From Ectothiorhodospiraceae bacterium BW-2 (GTDB lineage Bacteria; Pseudomonadota; Gammaproteobacteria; Thiohalomonadales; Thiohalomonadaceae): a stretch of 64,000 nt of DNA. The translations under genes were made by a program, and so were the position numbers. Within the stretch, counting starts at the first letter, position 1. Every line of letters begins with the position of its first letter. The notes beneath the pieces are model-generated. The model saw only the letters and a list, made by a program, of their open reading frames with translations. It did no database searches and had not been told where the DNA came from. Below, piece by piece: positions 46,926 to 55,091 of this stretch. The stretch covers positions 2,097,001 through 2,161,000 of the forward strand of contig CP032507.1 of the NCBI GenBank assembly GCA_008375315.1, given 5' to 3'.

Positions 46926-48175
46926 TAACCTTTACCCTCTTGGCCGCACTGCTGCTGCTAGTGGCTGTGGTGAGTGTGATTCTGATGATGCGCCGTTCAG
47001 TGACCCATCTCACTAACATCGATGGCGAGGCGCAGAATATCGCCATCGCCAGAGAGCGCTTAGCTGAGCTAGAGGCGATGCAGCAGCAGAACCAGCTCTC
47101 TGATGAGGAGGTAGCGCAGATTCGTGCCGAAATTGAGCAGGTCTTAGCGAGCGAAATTGCCACCCCAGTGGCCAATAACATTGCGCAAAGCGGCGCGGGG
47201 CGGGGGCGTCGAAGCGCGATCGCCTTAGCTATCTTTGTGCCGCTGTTTACGGTGCTGCTCTATCTGCAACTCGGTTCGCCCTCCCATCTTACCCCCGCTG
47301 AGGAGCGGCAGGCACAGCAGTTAGCGGCCGCTGGCGAGGTGCCGGCCTCAATGGAGGAGCTGGTGGTTCAGCTCGAAAAGCGGCTACAGCAAGAGCCCGA
47401 TAATATCGATGGCTGGTTTATGCTCGGGCGTAGCTATGCGGCGCTAAATAACTATCCTAAAGCGGTTGAGGCGTATGAGCGGGTCTATGCTGAAGTTAAA
47501 GATAACCCGATGGTACTGCTAGCGCTCGCCGATGGTTTAGCGATGCTGCAAAACGGCTCGATGCAGGGGCGGCCGCAGCAACTGATTCAGCAAGCGCTCG
47601 ATATTGAGCCGCAAAATGCGATTGCGCTCTGGTTAGCTGGCCACGCCGCGACGGAGACGGGTGAGAGTGAGCAGGCGCTACAGTTCTGGTATCAGGCTCG
47701 GCGGGGGTTACAGCAGCAGCCCGATGAGCTAGAGGTATTAAACCAGCAGATTACAGCACTAGAGCAGCAGCTCGGTGTGGAGCCGCCGGCCCCCTTGACC
47801 CCCTTGGCTGCTGTAGCCGAGGGAGACGAGGTAGCGTTACAACTACGGGTCGAGCTCGATGCGGCCTTGCAGAACGACATTCGTGGGGATGAGGTACTCT
47901 TTATCTTTGCGCGGGCGGTATCGGGGCCACCGATGCCGTTAGCTGCGGTACGAAAACAGGCCTCCGATCTCCCCTTGACAATTACCCTAGACGACTCACA
48001 GGCGATGATGCCTGAGATGCGACTCTCCAACTTTGAACAGGTCAATCTAGTCGCCCGTATCTCCAGAACGGGGCAGCCAACGGCCCAAAGCGGTGATCTC
48101 ACCGGTGAGCTAGATGCCATTACTACCCGTCACCAACAACCACTGCTGATAACGATTAACCGCAAGGTTCCCTAA
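46922..48175 (+). CDS. ccmI: Cytochrome c biogenesis protein CcmI (TPR)
   Basis: 417 residues. Two N-terminal helices (ITFTLLAALLLLVAVVSVILMM and IALAIFVPLFTVLLYLQL) flank a cytoplasmic coiled coil, and a periplasmic TPR region (WFMLGRSYAALNNYPKAVEAYERVY) follows, with a C-terminal beta-rich domain. CcmI binds the C-terminus of apocytochrome c. Separate from ccmH here. Last gene of the ccm cluster. Confidence 0.93.
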   Translation: MITFTLLAALLLLVAVVSVILMMRRSVTHLTNIDGEAQNIAIARERLAELEAMQQQNQLSDEEVAQIRAEIEQVLASEIATPVANNIAQSGAGRGRRSAIALAIFVPLFTVLLYLQLGSPSHLTPAEERQAQQLAAAGEVPASMEELVVQLEKRLQQEPDNIDGWFMLGRSYAALNNYPKAVEAYERVYAEVKDNPMVLLALADGLAMLQNGSMQGRPQQLIQQALDIEPQNAIALWLAGHAATETGESEQALQFWYQARRGLQQQPDELEVLNQQITALEQQLGVEPPAPLTPLAAVAEGDEVALQLRVELDAALQNDIRGDEVLFIFARAVSGPPMPLAAVRKQASDLPLTITLDDSQAMMPEMRLSNFEQVNLVARISRTGQPTAQSGDLTGELDAITTRHQQPLLITINRKVP

Positions 48176-48187
48176 CGATAACTGCTA

Positions 48188-50431
48188 ATGACCGATACGC
48201 CGATTCAAGATCCCTACGCTGAACGCGAAGCCGAAAAATATACCAACCCGATCCCCAGTCGGGAGTGTATTTTGCAACTACTACAAGATAACCGTGGCCC
48301 GATGCGCTACAAGGAGATTGCCTCGGCCCTCTCCATTGACGATGAGGAGCAGCTAGAGGGGTTACGACGACGACTTAGGGCGATGGAGCGCGATGGCCAG
48401 GTGCTATTTAACCGTCGGGGAGGCTATGGGCCGATTGACCGTATGAATATGGTTCGTGGCCGTGTGATTGGTCACCCCGATGGCTTCGGCTTTCTGGTAC
48501 CGGAGGAGGGGGGCGGTGATCTCTTTCTCTCGGCACGGCAGATGCACCGCTGTTTTCATGATGATCGGGTGCTGGTGCATATTACCGGTGTCGATGAGCG
48601 CGGGCGACGAGAGGCGGCGATTATCGAGGTGTTAGAGCACGCCCACCACACCATTGCCGGGCGCTACTTCGAGGAGGATGGGGTCGGCTTTTTTGAAGCC
48701 GATAACCGCCGAGTCAACCAAGATATCTTAATTCCGGCTGAGCACCGTCATGGCGCTAAACATGGCCAACTGGTTGTGGTTGAGATTATACAGTACCCCG
48801 ATCAGAAGCGCCAAGCGTGTGGTCGAGTGGTGCAGGTCATGGGGGATCACATGGCCCCGGGGTTAGAGATCGATATGGCGATTCATAGCCACTCACTGCC
48901 ACATGAGTGGCCGCAAGAGGTCGTGGCGCTCACGGCGACGATGAGTCATCAGGTGAGTGAAGCGGATAAAGAGGGGCGCATCGATCTGCGTCATATTCCG
49001 TTAGTGACTATCGATGGCGCCGACTCGAAAGATTTCGATGATGCCGTCTATGCTGAGGCGATGGGGAAGGGGTGGCGGCTACTGGTAGCGATTGCCGATG
49101 TCTCCCACTATGTGCTGCCCGATACCCCGCTGGATCGTGTCGCTAAAGAGCGCGGTAACTCGGTCTATTTTCCGGGCCGGGTGGTACCGATGCTGCCCGA
49201 AATTCTCTCTAACGAACTCTGTTCACTTAACCCCCTAGTTGATCGACTCTGTCTGGTGGCCGAGATTGAGCTGACCGGTACCGGTAAGATGAAAAAGTCG
49301 CAGTTCTATCCGGCGGTGATGAACTCCCACGCCCGTCTCACCTACGATCAGGTAAACGCTATTTTAGTCGAAAGAGATGCGGCGCTAAGTCGTCAGTTTG
49401 AGGCTGTTCGCCCCCCACTAGAGGAGCTCTACCGACTGTTTAAGGTGCTGCATAGTGTGCGCTTACAGCGCGGCGCTATCGACTTCGATACCACCGAGAC
49501 CCGCTTTGTCTTTTGTGATAACCGTAAAATTGATCAAATTGTACCGGTCGAGCGCAACGATGCCCATCGGCTGATCGAAGAGTGTATGCTGCTCGCTAAT
49601 ACTGCTGCGGCTGAAAAGCTGCTCAAGTCGAAATTAGCCGTCCTCTATCGTAACCATGAGCAGCCCTCGGTAGATAAATTAACCGCAGTGAGAGAGTTTT
49701 TAAGCGAGTTAGGACTGCAACTTAAAGGGGGCGATAGCCCCGAGGCGAGCGACTACGCCACGCTGCTCGACGCGATTCGTGACCGAGAGGATTACCATCT
49801 GATTCAAACAGTACTGCTACGAAGCATGATGCAGGCGAACTATAGCCCCGACAATATCGGCCACTTCGGGCTAGCCTATGAGGCCTATACCCACTTTACC
49901 TCCCCGATTCGGCGCTATCCCGACCTTCTGATCCATCGAGCGCTGAAACATCGCTATGAGCATGGGCGTAAATGGAAAAATTACCGCTACTCCCATGACG
50001 ATATGGTGTTAATGGGGGCGCACTGCTCCATGACCGAGCGCCGTGCTGATGAGGCGACCCGTGACGCCTGTGACTGGCTAAAGTGTGAATTTATGCTCGA
50101 TCGAGTCGGGCAGGAGTTTGAGGGGATTATTAGCAGTGTCACCTCGTTTGGCCTGTTTGTGGAGCTAAAATCGATCTATGTCGAAGGGTTAGTCCATATC
50201 TCTGAGCTAAAGAACGACTACTACCACTTCGATCCGGCCAAACACCGCCTGCTAGGGGAGCATAGCCGCAAAATCTACCGCCTCGGTGATGCGGTACGAG
50301 TGAGTGTGGTGCGGGTCGATCTAGATGAGCATAAAATCGACTTTGCCCTAGCGGCGTCAGAGCTGCCAGCGGCACCTGCGCCTAAAAATCCTAAACGCAA
50401 AAAGCGCTCTAATCGATCAAAGAAGTCGTAG
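48188..50431 (+). CDS. rnr: Ribonuclease R
   Basis: 747 residues. N-terminal winged-helix domain (YKEIASALSIDDEEQLEGLRRRL), cold-shock domains, the RNB catalytic core with DGADSKDFDDAVYAE carrying the metal-binding aspartates, HFTSPIRRYPDLLIHRALKH, a C-terminal S1 domain (VGQEFEGIISSVTSFGLFVEL) and a basic tail (KNPKRKKRSNRSKKS). It is a processive 3'-5' exoribonuclease that degrades structured RNA. rlmB follows after 3 bases, the standard pair. Confidence 0.96.
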   Translation: MTDTPIQDPYAEREAEKYTNPIPSRECILQLLQDNRGPMRYKEIASALSIDDEEQLEGLRRRLRAMERDGQVLFNRRGGYGPIDRMNMVRGRVIGHPDGFGFLVPEEGGGDLFLSARQMHRCFHDDRVLVHITGVDERGRREAAIIEVLEHAHHTIAGRYFEEDGVGFFEADNRRVNQDILIPAEHRHGAKHGQLVVVEIIQYPDQKRQACGRVVQVMGDHMAPGLEIDMAIHSHSLPHEWPQEVVALTATMSHQVSEADKEGRIDLRHIPLVTIDGADSKDFDDAVYAEAMGKGWRLLVAIADVSHYVLPDTPLDRVAKERGNSVYFPGRVVPMLPEILSNELCSLNPLVDRLCLVAEIELTGTGKMKKSQFYPAVMNSHARLTYDQVNAILVERDAALSRQFEAVRPPLEELYRLFKVLHSVRLQRGAIDFDTTETRFVFCDNRKIDQIVPVERNDAHRLIEECMLLANTAAAEKLLKSKLAVLYRNHEQPSVDKLTAVREFLSELGLQLKGGDSPEASDYATLLDAIRDREDYHLIQTVLLRSMMQANYSPDNIGHFGLAYEAYTHFTSPIRRYPDLLIHRALKHRYEHGRKWKNYRYSHDDMVLMGAHCSMTERRADEATRDACDWLKCEFMLDRVGQEFEGIISSVTSFGLFVELKSIYVEGLVHISELKNDYYHFDPAKHRLLGEHSRKIYRLGDAVRVSVVRVDLDEHKIDFALAASELPAAPAPKNPKRKKRSNRSKKS

Positions 50432-50434
50432 CCT

Positions 50435-51190
50435 TTGAGTAGTACGATTCGGCTTCTTTTGGGTCGCCATGCGGTAGAAGGGGCGCTAGCGCGGCAGCCA
50501 GAGCAGCTAATTCAGCTCTGGTTTGATAGTCGCCTAACGCCGCCACTGGCGGCTCTGGAGCAGCAGGTGGTGGCGCTCGGTATTCGTTGTCATCGAGTCT
50601 CGCGGCAGGAGCTGACCAAGCTGGCGGCGAGTGAGCGTCACCAAGGGGTGGTGGCCGAACTTAAAGCGCATCCTTTGGGCGGCGAGCGGGAGCTGGAGCG
50701 CTGGTTAGCGCAGCTACCGTCGGCACCGCTGCTGCTATTTCTGGATGGGGTGCAAGACCCCCACAACCTAGGTGCCTGCCTCCGAACGGCGGCGGCGGCC
50801 GCTGTTGCCGGGGTGATCTTCCCTAAAGATCGTAGCTGTGGTCTCACCCCCGCCGTCAGCAAGGTCGCTAGCGGCGCGGTGGAGCAGTTAGTGCTGTTTC
50901 AAGTGACCAATTTAGTGCGTTCGATGGCGCTCTGTCAGCAGGCGGGAGTCTGGCTCGTTGGCACCACCTTGCACCAGCAGGCAGCATCACTCTATCAGCT
51001 CGATATGCGCGGGCCGATCGGCATTGTCATGGGGGGCGAAGGTAGGGGGCTGCGCCGGTTAACCGCCGAGCAGTGCGACTATTTGGTTGAGATTCCGATG
51101 CCCGGTGCCATTGAGAGCTTGAATGTCTCGGTAGCTAGCGGCATAGTGCTATTTGAAGCGGTGAGACAGCGTTTGCAGCAAGGGGGATGA
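50435..51190 (+). CDS. rlmB: 23S rRNA (guanosine-2'-O)-methyltransferase RlmB
   Basis: 251 residues from an unusual TTG start 3 bases after rnr. SpoU-family motifs are LLGRHAVEGAL, LDGVQDPHNLGACLRTAAAA, VMGGEGRGLRRLT and IPMPGAIESLNVSVASGIVLFE. It methylates 23S rRNA G2251 in E. coli. Stop overlaps msrA by 4 bases. Confidence 0.95.
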   Translation: MSSTIRLLLGRHAVEGALARQPEQLIQLWFDSRLTPPLAALEQQVVALGIRCHRVSRQELTKLAASERHQGVVAELKAHPLGGERELERWLAQLPSAPLLLFLDGVQDPHNLGACLRTAAAAAVAGVIFPKDRSCGLTPAVSKVASGAVEQLVLFQVTNLVRSMALCQQAGVWLVGTTLHQQAASLYQLDMRGPIGIVMGGEGRGLRRLTAEQCDYLVEIPMPGAIESLNVSVASGIVLFEAVRQRLQQGG

Positions 51191-51732
51191 GAGTGAGTGA
51201 GTTGGCAACTTTAGGTGGCGGCTGTTTTTGGTGTCTTGAGGCGCCCTTTAATGAGTTGGCGGCTGTGACGATGGCCATATCGGGCTACGCCGGTGGCGAG
51301 CTGGAGGATCCCTCCTATGAGATGGTCTGCACCGGTCAGACTGGGCACGCAGAGGTGGTGCAGGTCGAGTTTCAGCCAGAACTGCTGGAGTATCGGCAGC
51401 TATTACAGCTCTTTTTTGAGCTGCACGATCCGACCACTTTGAACCGTCAGGGTAACGATAGTGGGACTCAGTACCGTTCTGTTATCTTTACCCATTCGCA
51501 AGAGCAGGAACAGACGGCAACAGAGGTGATAGCAGAGCTAACTCAGCGTCAACTCTGGCCTAATAGGTCGATTGTGACCCACATTGAGCCACTATATCAA
51601 TTTTGGCCGGCTGAAACCTACCATCAGCAATTTTTTCGCCACAACCCCTATCAAGGCTACTGCCGAGCGGTCATTGCGCCGAAGATGGCGCAGTTCAGAC
51701 GGCGCCATGCCGCACTGTTAAAGGGGCATTAA
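51187..51732 (+). CDS. msrA: Peptide methionine-S-sulfoxide reductase MsrA
   Basis: 181 residues. Catalytic C13 is in LGGGCFWCLEAPF; SGYAGGELEDPSYEMVCTGQTGHAEVVQVEF and GTQYRSVIF are also typical. It repairs oxidised methionine residues. Translationally coupled to rlmB by an ATGA overlap, an unusual partner. Confidence 0.95.
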   Translation: MRVSELATLGGGCFWCLEAPFNELAAVTMAISGYAGGELEDPSYEMVCTGQTGHAEVVQVEFQPELLEYRQLLQLFFELHDPTTLNRQGNDSGTQYRSVIFTHSQEQEQTATEVIAELTQRQLWPNRSIVTHIEPLYQFWPAETYHQQFFRHNPYQGYCRAVIAPKMAQFRRRHAALLKGH

Positions 51733-51740
51733 CCCGCCTT

Positions 51741-52862
51741 ATGACGCAGCTAAAGAGCGGGCAGGCTCAACTGCGGCTACAGCGGTTGCAGTTAGAGTAT
51801 GCGCTACAGTGGCATCAGCAGCAGCAGCAGCTAACGCAGCAGCTACAACAGGCGCTAGCCGTTCAGCACCAGGCGGAGCAGGGCTATCGTGAGGCGGCGT
51901 CGCGACGGCAGCGATTACAACAGCTTAATCAGATTCAGCCGCTGCGCCACCAGCGCCAGAAGATAGCGCGGTTACAGCAGCAGTTAGTGCAGACCGAAGA
52001 GGGGCAGCATGGGGCGGAGTTGAAGTTAACCGAAGTGGATGAGTGTCGGCAGATTGCGCTCGATAATCAGCACCATGCAGCAGAGCTGCTGCGAGAGCAC
52101 CTGCAGCAGTGGCAGGCGCTGCAACCGCAGTTTGAGCAGGCGCGGGCGCTCAACAGCCAGATCAATGCCCTACAACTGCCGTTACAGCGCCGCCGTAACC
52201 AGCTACACGAGCTAGAACGGGAGTTGCAGCTACTTAAACAGAGCGGCCCTCAACCCCTCTATGAAGCGCATGAGCTGATGGGAGAGGAGAGTAACTACTG
52301 GCAGCAGGAGCTCTCCTTTCTGCAGTCGCAGCTAGAGGAGACGCAGGCGCAAGTTAATGAGATGGAGCACCAGCTCGAAGCGTTGCAGCTACAACGCAAA
52401 TCGCTGCTCGATGGTCGGCCAGTGCCGGTGGTAGAGCGCCAGCAGCAGCAGCAGCTATGCCGTTTTCGGGAGAGCTTTGAGCAGGCCGATAGAGAGCTAG
52501 AGCGGGTCTTGCTGGAGCTAGAGCGGGCGCGTACCATCGTTGAACAGAGTCGCGCTGAGCTGCGCTACTGTCGTGAACGGCTCGATGAGGCCGAACACCA
52601 TCTACAGCAGGCGTTAGAGGAGATGGAGTTAAGTTGGGAGCAGCTAGAGCAGTGTCTGCTCTATGGTGACGATTGGCTGCAGGAGGAGGCGGTCGCATTA
52701 GAGCAGCTCTATCAGCAGCAGCTCGATGCGAGAGCCGTGGTCAAACAGTGCGAACGGCTGCTCCGTTCCCACCAGATGCAGAGTGAAGGGGCGATGCAGT
52801 TGACTGTGCGTGAAATTGAGCAGCAGCTACAGCGCCTGACACAGAGTTTTCCCCCCGTATAA
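51741..52862 (+). CDS. Unrecognised coiled-coil protein, Gln/Leu/Glu-rich
   Basis: 373 residues, almost entirely helical and strongly coiled-coil. It is rich in Gln, Leu, Glu and Arg (for example QQQQLTQQLQQALAVQHQAE), with no signal peptide and no transmembrane helix. A short break near residues 160-185 (SGPQPLYEAHELMGEESNYW) divides two coiled-coil arms, which resembles an SMC-like or Rad50-like arm without the ATPase heads. No family is recognised. It starts 8 bases after msrA and precedes DUF302, so it may be in the same transcript. The function is unknown. Confidence 0.82.
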   Translation: MTQLKSGQAQLRLQRLQLEYALQWHQQQQQLTQQLQQALAVQHQAEQGYREAASRRQRLQQLNQIQPLRHQRQKIARLQQQLVQTEEGQHGAELKLTEVDECRQIALDNQHHAAELLREHLQQWQALQPQFEQARALNSQINALQLPLQRRRNQLHELERELQLLKQSGPQPLYEAHELMGEESNYWQQELSFLQSQLEETQAQVNEMEHQLEALQLQRKSLLDGRPVPVVERQQQQQLCRFRESFEQADRELERVLLELERARTIVEQSRAELRYCRERLDEAEHHLQQALEEMELSWEQLEQCLLYGDDWLQEEAVALEQLYQQQLDARAVVKQCERLLRSHQMQSEGAMQLTVREIEQQLQRLTQSFPPV

Positions 52863-52887
52863 GATACGCAACGACAGAGGAGTTACG

Positions 52888-53283
52888 ATGATGACATATG
52901 GTTTTACAACGACGGTAGCGAGTGATTTTGAGACGGCAGTAGCGCAGGTGATTGAGGCGTTAAAAACCGAAGGCTTCGGCATCATGACTGAGATTGATGT
53001 GCAGGCGACGATGAAGAAGAAGCTCGATATCGATAAACGCCCCTATAAAATTTTGGGGGCCTGCCATCCTTTATTAGCGAATCGGGCGATTGAGGCCGAG
53101 CCCGATATCGGGCTGCTGCTCCCCTGTAATGTCATCGTGAGAGAGGATGAGAGTGGCAAAGTGGTGGTCGGTTTTATGGATCCGATGACGGTACTAGGCT
53201 TAGTGGAGGGGAGCGCTGCGGTGGCGAGTCTCGGCGCTGAAGTGAAGGCCAAAATGGAGCGTGTCTGCCAGCAGCTTAGTTAG
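52888..53283 (+). CDS. DUF302 domain protein
   Basis: 131 residues. The pattern TTTVASDFETAVAQVIEALKTEGFGIMTEIDVQATMKKKL-like start, KILGACHPLLANRAIE, GLLLPCNVIV and DPMTVLG is typical of DUF302, a small alpha/beta domain of unknown biochemical function, often beside redox or sulfur genes. AGAGGAG precedes the two adjacent ATG codons 52888 and 52891. Confidence 0.92.
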   Translation: MMTYGFTTTVASDFETAVAQVIEALKTEGFGIMTEIDVQATMKKKLDIDKRPYKILGACHPLLANRAIEAEPDIGLLLPCNVIVREDESGKVVVGFMDPMTVLGLVEGSAAVASLGAEVKAKMERVCQQLS

Positions 53284-53286
53284 CGT

Positions 53287-53305
53287 TAGGCTAGGCTAGG
53301 CTAGG
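53287..53305 (+). repeat. TAGGC tandem repeat (3.8 copies) upstream of miaE
   Basis: A 5-base unit TAGGC repeats at 53287, 53292, 53297 and a partial TAGG at 53302. It sits directly before the TTAGGA ribosome binding site of miaE, so copy-number change would alter the leader. Confidence 0.8.
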
Positions 53306-53315
53306 GTTAGGAGTT

Positions 53316-53909
53316 GTGGTGAGCGAGAGGGCACTATTTGAGCTGCGCTATCAGACCCCATCGCCGTGGTTAGAGGCGGTGCTGGCCGACTTCGATACCT
53401 TTTTGGCCGACCACGCTACCTGCGAAAAGAAGGCCTCCGGTATGGCGATGTCGATGATCTCCCACTATCCTAACCGGCCGCAGCTTATTGAGGCGATGCT
53501 CGACTTGGCCGTTGAGGAGCTACAGCACTTTCGGCAGGTGAGCCACTATCTCTACCAGCGCGGTAGGCAGCTACAGGCCGATGAGAAAGATAGCTATGTC
53601 AATCGATTGCGGCAGGCGATGCGGGCGAAGAGTGAACACTATCTGCTCGATCGGCTGCTTATCGGCTCAATAATCGAAAAGCGGGGTGTGGAGCGGTTCG
53701 GTCTGATTGCCGCTGCCCTGCCCGACGGTGAGGCGTTGCAGCTATTTTACGCCGCGCTTACTCGCTCTGAAGAGCGTCACTATGAGATCTTTTACCGTCT
53801 AGCCGAGGGCTACTTTGCCGCCGATTGTGTCGCGGCTAGAACGGCTGAACTGCTCGATATTGAGGCTCAGATTGTCGCCTCACTGCCGTTTCGAGCCGCG
53901 CTGCACTGA
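53316..53909 (+). CDS. miaE: tRNA-(ms2io6A)-hydroxylase MiaE
   Basis: 197 residues of the ferritin-like di-iron fold. Iron ligands fit CEKKASGMAMSMISHYPN, LAVEELQHFRQV and RSEERHYEIF, and DSYVNRLRQAMR and LIGSIIEKRGVERFG are characteristic. It hydroxylates the isopentenyl side chain of ms2i6A37 in tRNAs that read UNN codons. Starts with two tandem GTG codons (53316, 53319) after TTAGGAG. The glycosyltransferase-like gene starts 9 bases later. Confidence 0.94.
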   Translation: MVSERALFELRYQTPSPWLEAVLADFDTFLADHATCEKKASGMAMSMISHYPNRPQLIEAMLDLAVEELQHFRQVSHYLYQRGRQLQADEKDSYVNRLRQAMRAKSEHYLLDRLLIGSIIEKRGVERFGLIAAALPDGEALQLFYAALTRSEERHYEIFYRLAEGYFAADCVAARTAELLDIEAQIVASLPFRAALH

Positions 53910-53918
53910 CCCCCCTCT

Positions 53919-55091
53919 TTGGCCGATTATCGTCGCCAATACTTCTGTCGCTACGCTGAGACGGAGATTACCGCCTTAGCTAGCTGGGATCGTGCTATGA
54001 GCTACCAGCGGGTGCTGGTGATTCCCGCCTTTGCTGAGCCGTTTGTGGCGCTACAGCGGTTGGTGGACTCTATTATCCAGAAGCCGCAGACGCTGCTGCT
54101 GTGGGTGAGTAACTATCCTAGTGGCTGTGCTAGCGCCGATCGACGACTAACCCTTGAGACCGCACACCGCGCCCAAGCGAGCTATCCGCTGTTATGGCGC
54201 AACTCGCCCTATTCGCTGCACGACTGTGGTAACGGCTCGGCGCTGCTGCTGCTCGATATGGGCGCAAGGGGGCTACCGGTTAAAGAGGGGGTCGGTCTGG
54301 CACGAAAGTTAGGGGCCGATAGCGCCTGCTGGTTAATTGAGCAGGGGCAGATCGCCGATCGCTGGTTCTACTGTAGCGATGCGGATGTCGAGCTACCGTT
54401 AACCTACTGGTTAACGACATTCAAGGCCGGTTTGGGGATCTACCCCTTTCGCCATCTGCCGCTGAGTGATACCGCTTGCCAACGCTATGAGGCCTCACTG
54501 CACCACTATGTTAACGGACTGAAGGCGGCTGGGTCACCCTACGCTTGGCATACCATCGGCAGCCTATTTGTGATGAGTACGGCGGCCTATCTACAGGTGC
54601 GGGGGTTTCCGAAGCGGGCGGCGGGGGAGGATTTTTACCTATTGAATAAGCTTGTTAAAGTGGCACCGGTGGTGGCGATTGAGGGGCATGGGCATCTCAT
54701 CCTCTCTTGCCGTCGCAGCCATCGGGTGCCGTTTGGAACCGGCGTCGGGATTGGGAAGCTGGCGGAGGCGGGGCAGAGATCAAAACGCCACTACCCCCCC
54801 CACTGTTTTCAGCGACTACGGCAGTGGTTAAGCTACCTTAATGACTGTGGCCAGGCGTTGGCCGCAGGGGAGGGAGGGGCGACCCTCTGGTCTCAGATGC
54901 CGCCCCAGTTAGTGCCCTACGCTGAAGCTAGTGGATTGCAAGCGAAGCTATCTCGTTGGTCAGGGCAGCGGCTGCATCGCGCTCAGGCCGATAGACAGCT
55001 CATGGAGTGGTTCGATGGCTTTAAAACCCTGAAGTTTATCCATCAGTGTCGCGACTCGCTGAGACCGGCCTCCTCACAGCGGCCGCCGTAG
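53919..55091 (+). CDS. GT-A glycosyltransferase-like protein
   Basis: 390 residues from a TTG start. The N-terminus (YQRVLVIPAFAEP) resembles family 2 glycosyltransferases, and YCSDADVELP resembles the metal/nucleotide-sugar D-x-D motif; GEDFYLLNKLVKV near residue 240 matches the late ED of these enzymes. The specific sugar and acceptor cannot be predicted. It directly follows miaE and its 3' end overlaps the convergent SulP gene by 49 bases. I rate it a glycosyltransferase by fold motifs only. Confidence 0.72.
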   Translation: MADYRRQYFCRYAETEITALASWDRAMSYQRVLVIPAFAEPFVALQRLVDSIIQKPQTLLLWVSNYPSGCASADRRLTLETAHRAQASYPLLWRNSPYSLHDCGNGSALLLLDMGARGLPVKEGVGLARKLGADSACWLIEQGQIADRWFYCSDADVELPLTYWLTTFKAGLGIYPFRHLPLSDTACQRYEASLHHYVNGLKAAGSPYAWHTIGSLFVMSTAAYLQVRGFPKRAAGEDFYLLNKLVKVAPVVAIEGHGHLILSCRRSHRVPFGTGVGIGKLAEAGQRSKRHYPPHCFQRLRQWLSYLNDCGQALAAGEGGATLWSQMPPQLVPYAEASGLQAKLSRWSGQRLHRAQADRQLMEWFDGFKTLKFIHQCRDSLRPASSQRPP

